NCBI GenBank assembly: GCA_035699085.1
Contig: DASSBG010000039.1
Span: 1 to 64,000 of the forward strand
Length of the DNA stretch: 64,000 bases
Direction: 5' to 3'
From: DASSBG01 sp035699085
Lineage (GTDB): Bacteria; Pseudomonadota; Gammaproteobacteria; Xanthomonadales; Rhodanobacteraceae
The first letter of the stretch is position 1. Each line of letters starts with the position of its first letter. Shown here one piece after another: positions 48,040 through 58,940 of this stretch. Both the position numbers and the translations under genes were made by a program. The notes beneath the pieces were generated by a model. It ran no database searches. It was not told the DNA's origin and worked only from the letters and a program-made list of their open reading frames with translations.

Positions 48040-48122
48040 CCGGGCAATCCTGTGGTTGGTGTCAAAGCCGGTGGCGCATGCGCCACAATATGCGCTGTTC
48101 CCCAGCAAGGCCTGTACGGGCG

Positions 48123-48647
48123 ATGGAAGCCAGCGACGACGACCGCAGCACCGGCGAGGCCGGTCCCAGCCGCAGCCAGCGCCGGCGCGAAGCGCTGGAC
48201 ACGCTGGCGCTGGCCGAACTGCTGGTTGCCGCGCCGCCTGCCACCATCGCCCGCATGGATCTGCCGGCCGAGGTCGCCGACGAGATTCCGGCGGTGCGCC
48301 GCATCACGTCGTATGGCGCGCGCAAACGGCAACTGGCGTACCTGGCCAAGCTGATGCGGCGCCACGACGACGAGGCCTTTGCCGCGGCGCGCGCCGCGCT
48401 CGGCACCGACCGCGAGCAGCAGCGGCGCGAGAATGCCGTGCTGCACCGGCTGGAGGCGCTGCGCCAGCGGCTGCTCGACGACGACGAGGCACTGACCGCG
48501 CTGATCGAGAAGCACCCGCAGGTCGACCGCCAGCAGCTGCGCGGGCTGGTTCGCCGCGCGCGTACCGAGGCCGGCAGCGACAAGCCGCCGCGCGCCAGCC
48601 GCGAACTGTTCCGCCTGCTGCGCTCGCTGGAAGCGGCGGCCGACTGA
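48123..48647 (+). CDS. yjgA: Ribosome-associated protein YjgA/DarP
   Basis: 174 residues from the ATG at 48123. The DUF615 pattern is present (SRSQRRREALDTLALAELLV, ARKRQLAYLAKLMRR, RASRELFRLLRSLE). DarP promotes maturation of the 50S subunit. The neighbourhood between pmbA and tldD is conserved in this order. It is convergent with tldD. Confidence 0.92.
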   Translation: MEASDDDRSTGEAGPSRSQRRREALDTLALAELLVAAPPATIARMDLPAEVADEIPAVRRITSYGARKRQLAYLAKLMRRHDDEAFAAARAALGTDREQQRRENAVLHRLEALRQRLLDDDEALTALIEKHPQVDRQQLRGLVRRARTEAGSDKPPRASRELFRLLRSLEAAAD

Positions 48648-48675
48648 GCGCAGCGTCGCAACGGCCCGCAGGCCC

Positions 48676-50130
48676 TCAAGTGGCGGTGCCGCCAACCGTC
48701 ATGGCGTCGACCCGGAGCGTTGGCTGGCCGACGCCCACCGGCACGCTCTGGCCCTCCTTGCCACAGACGCCAACTCCCTCGTCCAGCTTGAGGTCGTTGC
48801 CGATCATCGACACGCGCGTCAGCACGTCCGGGCCGGAGCCGATCAGGGTAGCGCCCTTGACCGGCCGCGTGACCTTGCCGTCCTCGATCAGGTAGGCCTC
48901 GCTGGCCGAGAACACGAACTTGCCGTTGGTGATGTCGACCTGGCCGCCGCCGAAGTTGACCGCGTAGAGGCCGCGCTTGACGGAACGGATGATCTCGTCG
49001 GGCGATTCGCTGCCGGCGCGCATGTAGGTGTTGGTCATGCGCGGCATCGGCAGGTGGGCGAACGATTCGCGCCGGCCATTGCCGGTCGGCTGCATGCCCA
49101 TCAGCCGTGCGTTCATCTTGTCCTGCATGAAGCCGCAGAGGATGCCGTCGTCGATCAGCGTGGTGCACTGGCCCGGCGTGCCCTCGTCGTCCAGCGACAG
49201 CGAGCCGCGCCGGCCTTCGAGGCTGCCGTCGTCGACCACCGTGACGCCGGGCGCGGCGACCCGCTTGCCCATGCGGCCGGCGAACGCCGAGGTGCCCTTG
49301 CGGTTGAAGTCGCCCTCGAGGCCGTGGCCGATGGCCTCGTGCAGCAGCACGCCGGGCCAACCCGGCCCCAGCACCACCGGCATGGTTCCGGCCGGCGCAT
49401 CAACCGCCTCGAGGTTCACCAGTGCGACGCGCACGGCTTCCTCTGCCCAGGCGCGGGCGCGGCCATTGGCCAGCAGCTCGCCATAGGCGTACCGCCCGCC
49501 ACCGCCGGCATGCCCGCTCTCGCGGCGGCCGCCCTGCTCGGCGATCACCTGCACGTTGAGGCGCACCAGCGGCCGCACGTCGGCGGCCAGTCCGCCATCG
49601 CTGCCGGCGACCAGGATGGTGTCGAGCGTGCCCGCCAGACTGACGACCACCTGCCGCACGCGTGGATCGGCGGCGCGGGCGATGGCGTCCACCTCGCGCA
49701 GCACCGTGACCTTGGCGTCGTTGTCCAGGCTGTCCACCGGGTCCAGCGGCGGGTACAGCGCGCGCGCGCTGCGCAGCGCCAGCCGCTGGCCGGCGCCGTG
49801 GCCGCCACGGGCGATGGCGCGGGCGGCGGCGCTGGCTTCCAGCAACTGCGGCAATACGATGTCGTCGCAGTAGGCGAAGCCGGTCTTCTCGCCGGCGATG
49901 GCGCGCACGCCGACGCCCTGCTCGATGTTGTGGTGGCCCTCCTTGACGATGCCGTCCTCGAGCAGCCACGACTCCGAACGCGCGTGCTGGAAATAGAGGT
50001 CGGCCAGGTCGATGCCAGGGCCGGCGAGGCGGGTGAAGACGCTTTCGAGGTCACCGGACGTGATCCCGGCCGGCGCCAGCAGGCATTGTTCGGCGAGGGC
50101 GACGGCGGAATCGGCAGTAGGCATGTTCAT
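48676..50130 (-). CDS. tldD: Metalloprotease TldD
   Basis: 484 residues. The zinc site HEAIGH (HExxxH) is preceded by VVLGPGWPGVLL, and GTSAFAGRMGKRVAAPGVTVVDDG, the block following it, is intact. It is the catalytic partner of PmbA/TldE. Either ATG at 50130 or the one 6 bases later could be used. It lies downstream of yhdP, with 94 bases between. Confidence 0.95.
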   Translation of the reverse strand: MNMPTADSAVALAEQCLLAPAGITSGDLESVFTRLAGPGIDLADLYFQHARSESWLLEDGIVKEGHHNIEQGVGVRAIAGEKTGFAYCDDIVLPQLLEASAAARAIARGGHGAGQRLALRSARALYPPLDPVDSLDNDAKVTVLREVDAIARAADPRVRQVVVSLAGTLDTILVAGSDGGLAADVRPLVRLNVQVIAEQGGRRESGHAGGGGRYAYGELLANGRARAWAEEAVRVALVNLEAVDAPAGTMPVVLGPGWPGVLLHEAIGHGLEGDFNRKGTSAFAGRMGKRVAAPGVTVVDDGSLEGRRGSLSLDDEGTPGQCTTLIDDGILCGFMQDKMNARLMGMQPTGNGRRESFAHLPMPRMTNTYMRAGSESPDEIIRSVKRGLYAVNFGGGQVDITNGKFVFSASEAYLIEDGKVTRPVKGATLIGSGPDVLTRVSMIGNDLKLDEGVGVCGKEGQSVPVGVGQPTLRVDAMTVGGTAT

Positions 50131-50224
50131 CGACTTGAGATGGGGTGTGCGGGGCCGGCTTTAAAGCGGGGCGGCCGCGCTGCCGGCGGGCGAACCAGAA
50201 TCGGTCGACAAGTCTGTCACAAGC

Positions 50225-53200
50225 TCATGATCCTGCAGAGGATGATGCGCTGGCGGCCGCCGCGCTGGCGGGCGCCGCTGCGGGTGCGTCCGCGGGCCGC
50301 GGCAGCGAGGCGCTCGCCGGCGGTGGGGCCTGCGACGCGGCGGAGGCCGGCGCCGGAGACGTCGTGGCGGGGGCGGAACGCGCCGCCGCAGGCACGCTGC
50401 CGGCCGCTGCGGGCGGTGGCGCCGCGGCCGGCGGCATCGGCGGCAGCGTCGAACCCGTCACCGGCGGCACCACGCTGGATGCAGCGGGCGGCAACGGCAC
50501 GGCCGTGGACGCGGCGACCGCGGGCTTGGCAGGCGCGCCATTGCGCGACACCGCGGTGATCACCGGATGGTCCCAGCTGCCTGTGATGCGGTAGTGCACG
50601 CTGACCGCGCGGCCCAGGCCCTTGCCCAGCAACTGCTGGACCGCCAGTCCCGCGGCCGCGCCGATCGGGCCGCCGGCGATCGCGCCCACCACCGGCAGCG
50701 CACTGCCAACGTGCGGCGTCACGTCGATGGTCTGGTCGTAATCGCGGGCTCGCAACCCGGTGCGGCCGTGCACACGGATCAGCGCCGCCGGGCTGCGAAT
50801 GGTGAGGTCGTCGGTGCGCGCCTCGCCATCGGCGAAGATGAAATGACCGCTGATGCTGTTGAAGCTGAAGCCGCTCTCGAACAGGTCGCCAAAGTCGAGG
50901 CTCAGGCGCCGCGGCAGCTCGCGGATCGAGAACAGCCCGAACAGCCGGCCGACGCCCGGGTTGACGTTGAGGATGCGGCCGTCGCTGACCTTGACCTGCA
51001 TGCTGCCCGTCAGGTCGGCCAGGGCAAAGCCGGTGGGCGCGCCCGGCCAGTGGCCGTCGATGTGCGCCAGCGTGGCGCCGCCGGCGACCAGACCGGGGTA
51101 GCCGAAGGCCTCGAGCATGCGGCCGAGGTCCGCGGAGCTGAAGTCGATCACCAGATGGGTGCGGTTGGCATCGGCGTCGCCCAGCCAGTCGCCGCGCGCC
51201 GCCACCTGCACGTCGGGCGAGTGGGTCTCGAGCTCCTCGATGTGCATGCCAGCCTGGGTCGGGTAACTCTCCAGGCGGGTCTCGCCAAGACGCGCCTCGC
51301 CCAGCCGCAGGTCGCCGACCCACACATGCAGCGGCGGCACCGCCGACGGCGCCATGTGGATGGCAGGCATGGCAGCCGCCGTTGCGGCCGGCGCGGCGCT
51401 GGCCGCGACAGCGGGCGCGGGCGTGCTGCGCGCGGCGGCCGGCGCGCTGGCCACGGCACCGGGCGCCGCAACGGCAACGCTGCCGGCGGTGGCCGCGCTG
51501 GCGGCGGACGCCGGCACCGGCGCGGCATCCTCACCTTCCTCGGGCCAGTACAGCCGCTGGAGGCGGACGGTGATGCCGCGCTGGTCAAGGTCGCTGGAAG
51601 GGATGCTGATGCTGCCCTCGATCTCCTCCCCCGCCAGCGTCAGCACCATGCGGTCCGGTTGCGGCTGCAGTTGCATCGCGAGGTTGTCGAAGCTGCGGCC
51701 AAAGACATCCATGTGCCGCGCCACCAGGTCCGCCTCGCGCAACATGCCGGCGACGCCGGAGCCACTGCTGGTGCTGGTGCCGGCGCCGGAACCGGAGCCG
51801 GCCGCGAAGGCGCGCCGGATCCAGCCTGAGACATCGAAGTGCTCGGCATGGCCGTGGATGACGATGCCGCTGGCCGGCGGCGCCGCGGCCGGGCCGCCCA
51901 GTGCGATGTCGGCCGCCATCGGCAGCTGTGCGCTGGCCAGCCGCACGCGCGCGCTGAGCTTGTGCCCGAGGGTCAGCGCCAGCGGGTGCCCCGCGAATGG
52001 CAGCTCCACCTCGAGGTGCAGCGGCAGCGTGCTGTCAGCCTGCTTGTGCAGCGGCGCCGGCAGGTCCAGCGCCAGGCCGCGCAGGTCGGAATCGATCACC
52101 AGATGCGGCGTTCCCGAGGCCAGGTCGGCGGCCGCGTCGATGGCGAACTTCACGCTGAAGCCGGCGTCGCCGTGGACGATGCCTGCCAGCGGTTTGAGCA
52201 TCGCGTAGTTGTCGAGCAGTGCGCCGGCATCGAGGCGGCCGTCCATGCGCGCCTCGAGCTGGTGCGCCGGGTCGGCAACGGCGTCGCCCACGGTGACCTT
52301 GAGGCTTACCGGGCGGCCGCCGTAGGTGGCGTGCAGGTTGCGGCTGGCAAAGCCGCTGGCGGTGAAGCCGACCTCGCCGGCGACATCTTCGAGCACCAGC
52401 GACCAAGCCGGCGCCGAGAAGCGCACGTCCTGCAGCCGCGCGCTACCATCCAGCGCCACCGGCGTGTCCTCGCCGTGAAGCGGTACGCTGAGGTCGAGGC
52501 CGACGGTGGCGTTGCCGGTGACCCGCAGCACATCCAGCGCATCCTTCCAGGTGCCGCCGACCGGGGTCTTGCGCATGTAGGCGAGCATGCGGTCGGTCGG
52601 CCCGTGCGCCGAGACCTTCAGCAGCAGCGGCGCGTGGGCCATGTCGGCGATGGTCGCCCGTGCGCTGTCGATGGTGTTGCCCATGACATCGGCATGCGAA
52701 ACCTCCACGTCCATGCGCGTGTTGACGAAACGCACGTGGGCGTCGATGCCGCTGCTGCCCGGCCACTTCGGATCGTAGTCAAGGGCCGCGTCGGTGACCG
52801 TGGCGTCGGCCTCGAAGCGGCCCTGGTGCCGGGCGAAGGGCCAGTCGGCGACGTGGCCACGGAAGATCACCCGGGCGCCGGCCACCGTGCCGCCGATCAG
52901 GGCGCGGTCCAGCCAGGCCACGGTTTCCGGCGGCATGATGTTGATCGGCCAGAACAGCTTGGCCGCTGAAACCTTGCCGCTGCGGATGACCGCGCCGACA
53001 TCGACAAGCGGACTGGCGCCGGGCGCAAACGCCAGCCGCCCCTCGACCCGCAGGTCGAAGCCGGCGGCCGCGGCCAGGTCCAGCCCCGGCGTGGCCACCT
53101 GCCAACCGCCATCCTGCGGCCACAGCACCAGGCTGCCGGCGATGCGGCTGAGCGTGAACGGCTTGCGGAACATGCCCGGGCTGTCGATGCTCAGGGTGTG

Positions 53201-54487
53201 CCCCGGCAACTCCAGTGCCAGCGCCTCGGCATCGCCGCGCAGCCGCGCGTCGAAGCCGCTGATGCCGGGCCGGCCCGCGGCAGCCTTGAAGCCGATGCCG
53301 CGGAGCGTGGCCTGCAGACGAAAGTGCTGGCGGTCACGCCAGTGCAAGCGCAGCGCGTCGATGTGGCCGACCGGCTGCGCCGCCGCCAGCCAGTGCCGCG
53401 CGGGCGCCGCGACCTGCGGCACCAGCACCAGCCAGGGCGCGAGCTGGGCAACGTCGAGCGCCTGCGCAGTCGCGTCGAGGCGGCTGCCGTCGGGCTGCGG
53501 CTGCCAGCGCAGGTCCAGGCGGCCGCCTCCGGTGTCGGCGTCGCCGCCGCGTGGCTTGGCCGCGATCAGCGCCGCGCGCCAGCCACCATCCTCGCGGCGC
53601 GCCTCGATGCGCCCCTGCCAACCCGGCATCGCCAGCGCCGGGTCGCTGCCGGCCGCCAGGGTCGTCGGCTCCAGCGCCAGGCTCGCGCTCACGTCGTGCA
53701 GCTGCGCGCCCTGCCAGTGCAGCCAGACCCGTGCCTCCTGCAGGCGTCCCGACTGCACCTGCAGCGCCGGGAGCTGCAGCGTGCGCGACCAGGCGGCGAG
53801 GTCCAGGCCCCGGCCAGCCAGGTACAGCCTGGCGTCGCGCTTGCCCGAATCAAAGCGCGCCCGGATGTCGACCGCGGGTGCACCCCGCTTCAACGCCACC
53901 CGCGCGCCCAGCCGCAGCACGCCATGCTCGCTGATGGCGCGCAGCGCGTCGGCGTGGAACTGCATGTGGCGGCCGCTGACGGCGTCGTCGAAGTACAGCA
54001 CGAAGTTCGTCAGGCGCAGGCCCACCGGCAGCTCGCCCAGCCGCCCGGAGGGTGGCGAGGCCCGGCCGCCACCGCCGCCGCCCAGGCCAACCAGGTGCCA
54101 GCCGCTGGCGTCGCGGCGCAGGTGCGCCTCCATGCCGCGCACGCGTACCTCCAGCCAGCGCACATCGGGCTGGAACCAGGCGCCAAAGTTGATCTTCAGC
54201 TGCGCCGCCGGCAGCTCCAGCGCCTGCGCGCCGCTGCCGATCCGCAAGTCGGTGGCGCTGAGCAGTGGACCGGACGGCCGCCATTCACCCCGCACCGTCG
54301 CCAGGCTGACGGGCTCGTGCAGGCGCGAGGACAGCAGCCGCGCCACCGCCTGCGGGTGTCCCTGCAGCAGCGGCAGCAGCAACTGGCCGAGCGCCATTGC
54401 CGCGGCCAGCGCGATCAAGACGGTGGCCAGCAGTGCGCCCACGGCAAGCCGCAGGCGTCGCCAGCGTCGGCGCCATGCGTCGCTCAA
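50225..54487 (-). CDS. yhdP: YhdP-family AsmA-like envelope lipid-transport protein
   Basis: 1420 residues from a TTG start with GAGG upstream. One N-terminal membrane helix (about 15-37) is followed by a long periplasmic beta-groove region of DUF3971/TIGR02099 type (YhdP, about 1270 residues in E. coli). AsmA-like proteins of this type carry phospholipids between inner and outer membranes. Blocks near the end (NVNPGVGRLFGLFSIRELPRRLSLDFGD, FNSISGHFIFADGEA) are diagnostic. The C-terminal 150 residues are Ala/Pro-rich low complexity and longer than usual. It lies between rng and tldD, the usual gammaproteobacterial neighbourhood. Confidence 0.93.
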   Translation of the reverse strand: MSDAWRRRWRRLRLAVGALLATVLIALAAAMALGQLLLPLLQGHPQAVARLLSSRLHEPVSLATVRGEWRPSGPLLSATDLRIGSGAQALELPAAQLKINFGAWFQPDVRWLEVRVRGMEAHLRRDASGWHLVGLGGGGGGRASPPSGRLGELPVGLRLTNFVLYFDDAVSGRHMQFHADALRAISEHGVLRLGARVALKRGAPAVDIRARFDSGKRDARLYLAGRGLDLAAWSRTLQLPALQVQSGRLQEARVWLHWQGAQLHDVSASLALEPTTLAAGSDPALAMPGWQGRIEARREDGGWRAALIAAKPRGGDADTGGGRLDLRWQPQPDGSRLDATAQALDVAQLAPWLVLVPQVAAPARHWLAAAQPVGHIDALRLHWRDRQHFRLQATLRGIGFKAAAGRPGISGFDARLRGDAEALALELPGHTLSIDSPGMFRKPFTLSRIAGSLVLWPQDGGWQVATPGLDLAAAAGFDLRVEGRLAFAPGASPLVDVGAVIRSGKVSAAKLFWPINIMPPETVAWLDRALIGGTVAGARVIFRGHVADWPFARHQGRFEADATVTDAALDYDPKWPGSSGIDAHVRFVNTRMDVEVSHADVMGNTIDSARATIADMAHAPLLLKVSAHGPTDRMLAYMRKTPVGGTWKDALDVLRVTGNATVGLDLSVPLHGEDTPVALDGSARLQDVRFSAPAWSLVLEDVAGEVGFTASGFASRNLHATYGGRPVSLKVTVGDAVADPAHQLEARMDGRLDAGALLDNYAMLKPLAGIVHGDAGFSVKFAIDAAADLASGTPHLVIDSDLRGLALDLPAPLHKQADSTLPLHLEVELPFAGHPLALTLGHKLSARVRLASAQLPMAADIALGGPAAAPPASGIVIHGHAEHFDVSGWIRRAFAAGSGSGAGTSTSSGSGVAGMLREADLVARHMDVFGRSFDNLAMQLQPQPDRMVLTLAGEEIEGSISIPSSDLDQRGITVRLQRLYWPEEGEDAAPVPASAASAATAGSVAVAAPGAVASAPAAARSTPAPAVAASAAPAATAAAMPAIHMAPSAVPPLHVWVGDLRLGEARLGETRLESYPTQAGMHIEELETHSPDVQVAARGDWLGDADANRTHLVIDFSSADLGRMLEAFGYPGLVAGGATLAHIDGHWPGAPTGFALADLTGSMQVKVSDGRILNVNPGVGRLFGLFSIRELPRRLSLDFGDLFESGFSFNSISGHFIFADGEARTDDLTIRSPAALIRVHGRTGLRARDYDQTIDVTPHVGSALPVVGAIAGGPIGAAAGLAVQQLLGKGLGRAVSVHYRITGSWDHPVITAVSRNGAPAKPAVAASTAVPLPPAASSVVPPVTGSTLPPMPPAAAPPPAAAGSVPAAARSAPATTSPAPASAASQAPPPASASLPRPADAPAAAPASAAAASASSSAGS

Positions 54488-54550
54488 GGGAGCCTCTGAC
54501 TCATCCTGACGCAGGCGTCGCCGGCCGGTCTGCCCGCAGACGGGAGCGGA

Positions 54551-56023
54551 TTACAGCAGCACGACATCGAACTGCTCCTGCGCGTATTGGTCCTCCGCCT
54601 GAAAGCGGATGGTCTTGCCGATGGATTCCTGCAGCTCGGCAACCGCCACCGATTCCTCGTCGGTGATCCGCTCCACCACTGCAGGGCTGGCCAGCACCAG
54701 CAGGCGCGCCGCCTCGAACTGGCGTACGGCGCGCACGATCTCGCGGAAAATCTCGTAGGTGACCGTCTCGGTGGTTTTCTGCCTGCCGCGCCCGCCGCAG
54801 CTGGGGCAGGCCTCGCAAAGCTGCCGCGCCAGGCTCTCGGTGGTGCGCTTGCGGGTCATCTCGACCAGGCCGAGCGGGCTGATCGGGTAGACCGTGGTCT
54901 TGACCCGGTCGCGTGCCAGCGCCTTCTCCAGCGCGCGCAGCACCTGGCGGCGATGCTCGGCGTCGTGCATGTCGATGAAGTCGATGATGATGATGCCGCC
55001 GAGGTTGCGCAGGCGCATCTGCCGCGCCGCCGCCTGCGCCGCCTCGAGGTTGGTACGGAAGGCGGTCTCCTCGAGGTTGCGGTGGCCGACGAAGCGCGCG
55101 GTGTTGACGTCGACGGTGGTCATCGCCTCGGTCTGGTCGATCACCAGCGAACCGCCGGACTTCAGCGGCACCAGCGTGTTCAGCGCCCGCTTGATCTCGT
55201 CCTCGACGCCATAAAGGTCGAAGATCGGCTGGCTGCCGGTGTAGTGCTCGATGCGGTCGACGAGCGCGGGCATGAAACGGCCGGCGAACGCCCGTGCCTG
55301 CTCGTACACCTCCGGCGCGTCGATGCGCACCTTCTCGACATCCTCGCGCAGCAGGTCGCGCAGCGCGCGCAGCGGCAGCGACAGCTCCTCGTAGATGCAG
55401 TCGCCCACCACGGCACCGGCTGCCGCCTCGCGCAGCGACTGCCAGAGCTTGTCGAGATAGGCGACATCCTCGGCCAGTGCCTCGGCGTCCAGCCCGGCGG
55501 CGTTGGTGCGCGCGATGTAGCCGACGCCGCGCTCCGCCGACCGCGGCTCCAGCATGGAGCGCAGGCGCTGGCGCTCGTCCTCGTCGTCGATCCGCATCGA
55601 CACGCCGACGCTGCGCGCGTGCGGCAGCAGCACCAGGTAGCGCGAGGGAATCGACAGGTAGGCGCTGAGCCGCGCGCCCTTGGAACCGATCGGGTCCTTG
55701 ATGACTTGGGCGACCAGGTCCTGACCCTCGTGGACCAGCGCGTTGATCGGCGGCTCCTGTGCGGGCGCCTCGCCATCGACCATCGCCAGCGGCTCGGCCG
55801 GCATGATGTCACCGCCGTGCAGGAAGCCGGCGCGATCCAGGCCGGCGTCGACGAAGGCCGCCTCCATGCCCGGCATCACGCGCGTCACGCGGCCCTTGTA
55901 GATGTTGCCGACGTAGCCGCGCTTGAGCACCCGCTCGACCTGCACCTCCTGCAGCATGCCGCCCTCGACCACCGCCACGCGACTCTCGTGCGTCGTGACG
56001 TTGATCAGGATCTCCTCGCTCAT
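54551..56023 (-). CDS. rng: Ribonuclease G
   Basis: 490 residues. S1 domain near the N-terminus (GYVGNIYKGRVTRVMPGMEAAFVD), RNase E/G core with catalytic Asp348 in IIIIDFIDM and the zinc-link CPSC (406-409), all as expected. It cleaves single-stranded AU-rich RNA and matures 16S rRNA 5' ends. It precedes yhdP with 63 bases between. An upstream ATG in the same frame is absent, so the start is clear. Confidence 0.95.
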   Translation of the reverse strand: MSEEILINVTTHESRVAVVEGGMLQEVQVERVLKRGYVGNIYKGRVTRVMPGMEAAFVDAGLDRAGFLHGGDIMPAEPLAMVDGEAPAQEPPINALVHEGQDLVAQVIKDPIGSKGARLSAYLSIPSRYLVLLPHARSVGVSMRIDDEDERQRLRSMLEPRSAERGVGYIARTNAAGLDAEALAEDVAYLDKLWQSLREAAAGAVVGDCIYEELSLPLRALRDLLREDVEKVRIDAPEVYEQARAFAGRFMPALVDRIEHYTGSQPIFDLYGVEDEIKRALNTLVPLKSGGSLVIDQTEAMTTVDVNTARFVGHRNLEETAFRTNLEAAQAAARQMRLRNLGGIIIIDFIDMHDAEHRRQVLRALEKALARDRVKTTVYPISPLGLVEMTRKRTTESLARQLCEACPSCGGRGRQKTTETVTYEIFREIVRAVRQFEAARLLVLASPAVVERITDEESVAVAELQESIGKTIRFQAEDQYAQEQFDVVLL

Positions 56024-56569
56024 GGCTGGCTGTCCGGGCTGGGCTGGGAAGGCTGGGCATGCGCCACCGCGGTGGCACGTAGTCAGCCCGCATCATAGCG
56101 ACAAGGCTGCCTGCGCAAGGCTCGGGGGCGGCCCGCGCGACCTGAAACTGCCAACTGTAGCCGGGTCGGGGTTAATGCCGGCAAGCTCGGGACTCGGGAC
56201 TCGGGACCCGGGCAACCGCAACGGCGCAGCGACCATCGTCACTGGCGGCGACCCGCAGCGCCAGACCGCACCGGCCCGCGGCTTTCCTATTCCCGATTCT
56301 CCATTCCCCATTCCCGCGCAGCGAAGCGGAGCACCGCGTGAGCGAAGCGAACCCCAACACACCATGCCTGCGCTCGCCGCGTCAACAACGACCGGTCGCC
56401 GTTGCTCGTCCCATTCCCGGTTCCCATTCCCGATTCCCCATTCCCGATTCCCCATTCCCGGTGTCGGGGTTCGCCTTCGGCTCACCGCCAAGCTGCAAAA
56501 TCGATCGCGCACGATTTCGGGTTGGCGGGCGGCCCGCGCTTTTCACCAATCTCGAATCCCGAATCCCGG
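56024..56569. repeat. Intergenic block of heptamers and inverted repeats
   Basis: Heptamer arrays are at 56188-56212 (GGGACTC, GGGACCC), 56290-56315 (CCATTCC-type), 56409-56461 (ATTCCCG/ATTCCCC, about seven units) and 56552-56569. GTGAGCGAAGCGAACCCCAAC at 56339-56359 and, inverted, GGGGTTCGCCTTCGGCTCAC at 56466-56485 form the same type of dyad as at 45880-45966. The block presumably also holds the rng promoter (56030-56110). No gene is supported. Confidence 0.85.
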
Positions 56570-57139
56570 CTACTGCGCCAGGCCGGCGGCGCGCAGCAGG
56601 GCGGCGGTTTCGTACAGCGGCAGGCCAACGACGCCGGACCAGCTGCCCTCGAGGTGGCGCACCAGGGTGGCGCCGCGGCCCTGGATGGCGTAACCGCCGG
56701 CCTTGCCGAAGCATTCGCCGGTGGCGACGTAGGCCGCGATGTCGGGCTCGTCCAGCGGGCCAAAGCAGACGGTGCTGGTCACCAGCGCGTGGTGCTCGCC
56801 CGCCGCGCCGACCAGCCAGACCGCGCTGACCACCACGTGCTCTCGGCCGGCCAGCCGGCGCAACATCGCGGCGGCCGCCGCCGCGTCGGCGGGCTTGCCG
56901 AAGACCTCGTCGCCGAGGATCACCTCGGTGTCGGCGGCCAGCACCCAGTCGCCTTGCGCGACGCGCGCTTGCGCGCGCCCGGCCAGCGCCTTGTCGCGGG
57001 CCACGCGCTCGACGTACTGCGCCGCGCCCTCGCCGGCGGCGCGCTGCTCGGGCACCTCGATGTCGAGCGGCTCGAACGGCACGCCGAGCTGGGCCAGCAG
57101 CTGGCGGCGCCGCGGCGAACGCGAGGCGAGGTAGAGCAC
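56570..57139 (-). CDS. Maf-like nucleotide pyrophosphatase (YhdE type)
   Basis: 189 residues from a GTG start. SRSPRRRQLLAQLG (start), the ADTEVILGDEVFGKP active-site stretch and GKAGGYAIQGRGA are the Maf signature. Members hydrolyse dTTP/UTP or modified nucleotides; ADTEVI with YAIQGRG fits the dTTP/UTP group. It is followed upstream by accD (14 bases), suggesting a shared transcript. Confidence 0.93.
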   Translation of the reverse strand: MLYLASRSPRRRQLLAQLGVPFEPLDIEVPEQRAAGEGAAQYVERVARDKALAGRAQARVAQGDWVLAADTEVILGDEVFGKPADAAAAAAMLRRLAGREHVVVSAVWLVGAAGEHHALVTSTVCFGPLDEPDIAAYVATGECFGKAGGYAIQGRGATLVRHLEGSWSGVVGLPLYETAALLRAAGLAQ

Positions 57140-57152
57140 GCCGCGGCGCGCC

Positions 57153-58022
<870 letters not shown>

Positions 58023-58130
58023 CGTTCGACCTCGTTCCGGCGCCACTGCGCACTCAGCGCGCGGCGCACTCGTCGGCAAACCTTGCCAGAAACCGCGCGC
58101 GCGGGCGAGTGCGGCGCCCGGCAGGCAGCA

Positions 58131-58940
58131 TCAGCCGCCGGCCTTGTCCAGCGCGGCGCGGATCGGCCCCAGGAACGCCCTGGCCCGCTCCGCGACCGCC
58201 GCCGCGTCGCCGGCGCCAGCCAGCGCCTCGACCAGCGCGCTGCCGATGACCACGGCGTCGGCAAAACCGGCGATGGCCACGGCCTGGGCCGCGTCGCGCA
58301 CACCGAAGCCGACCGCCACCGGCGCCCGCGACTGCGCCCGCACCTGCGCCACCCGGGCGGCAATATCGGCGGTGGAGAGCCGCGCCGCACCGGTGATGCC
58401 GGCAAACGACACATAGTACAGGAAGCCCTCGGCGGCCTCGCACAGCCGCGCCAAACGTGCGGGATCGGTGGTGGGCGCAGCCAGCCAGATCTGGCGCAAG
58501 CCAGCCTCGCGCAGCGGCGCCGCCGTGTCCGCCTCCTCGACAGGGCAGTCGACCAGCAGCACGCCGTCAACGCCGGCTTCCACCGCCTCGCGTGCAAAAC
58601 GCTCGCGGCCGTGGATCTCGATCGGGTTGAGGTAACCCATCAGCACGATCGGGGTGCGGGCGTCGTCTTCACGGAAGCTGCGGACCCAGCGCAGGATGTC
58701 GTCCAGGCCGACGCCGCATTTCAGCGCGCGCTCGTTGGCGTGCTGGATGCTCGGCCCATCGGCCATCGGGTCGGAAAACGGCACGCCCAGCTCGATCACG
58801 TCGGCACCCGCCTCCACCAGCGCGTGCAGCAAGGCCACCACCGCCTCCGGCGCCGGATCGCCCGCCGTGACGAACGGGATCAGCCCGGTCCGCCCGGCAG
58901 CCTTGAGCTCGGCGAAGCGCTGGTCGATGCGGTTGCTCAT
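58131..58940 (-). CDS. trpA: Tryptophan synthase alpha chain
   Basis: 269 residues from the ATG at 58940. Catalytic Glu50 (VIELGVPFSDP) and Asp61 (DPMADGPS) are present, as is LLVDCPVEE. It cleaves indole-3-glycerol phosphate and channels indole to TrpB. A 390-base spacer separates it from trpB, unusual because the two genes are normally adjacent or overlapping. Confidence 0.96.
   Translation of the reverse strand: MSNRIDQRFAELKAAGRTGLIPFVTAGDPAPEAVVALLHALVEAGADVIELGVPFSDPMADGPSIQHANERALKCGVGLDDILRWVRSFREDDARTPIVLMGYLNPIEIHGRERFAREAVEAGVDGVLLVDCPVEEADTAAPLREAGLRQIWLAAPTTDPARLARLCEAAEGFLYYVSFAGITGAARLSTADIAARVAQVRAQSRAPVAVGFGVRDAAQAVAIAGFADAVVIGSALVEALAGAGDAAAVAERARAFLGPIRAALDKAGG

Noticed and set aside
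48040..48066. TTGACA on the minus strand as -35 of pmbA
   Set aside because: At the 17-base spacing the -10 position would be CGGATG, overlapping the start codon, so no promoter is supported.
52794..54509. 571-codon plus-strand open frame opposite yhdP
   Set aside because: Ser/Arg/Pro-rich antisense frame without any recognisable fold; yhdP has diagnostic blocks.
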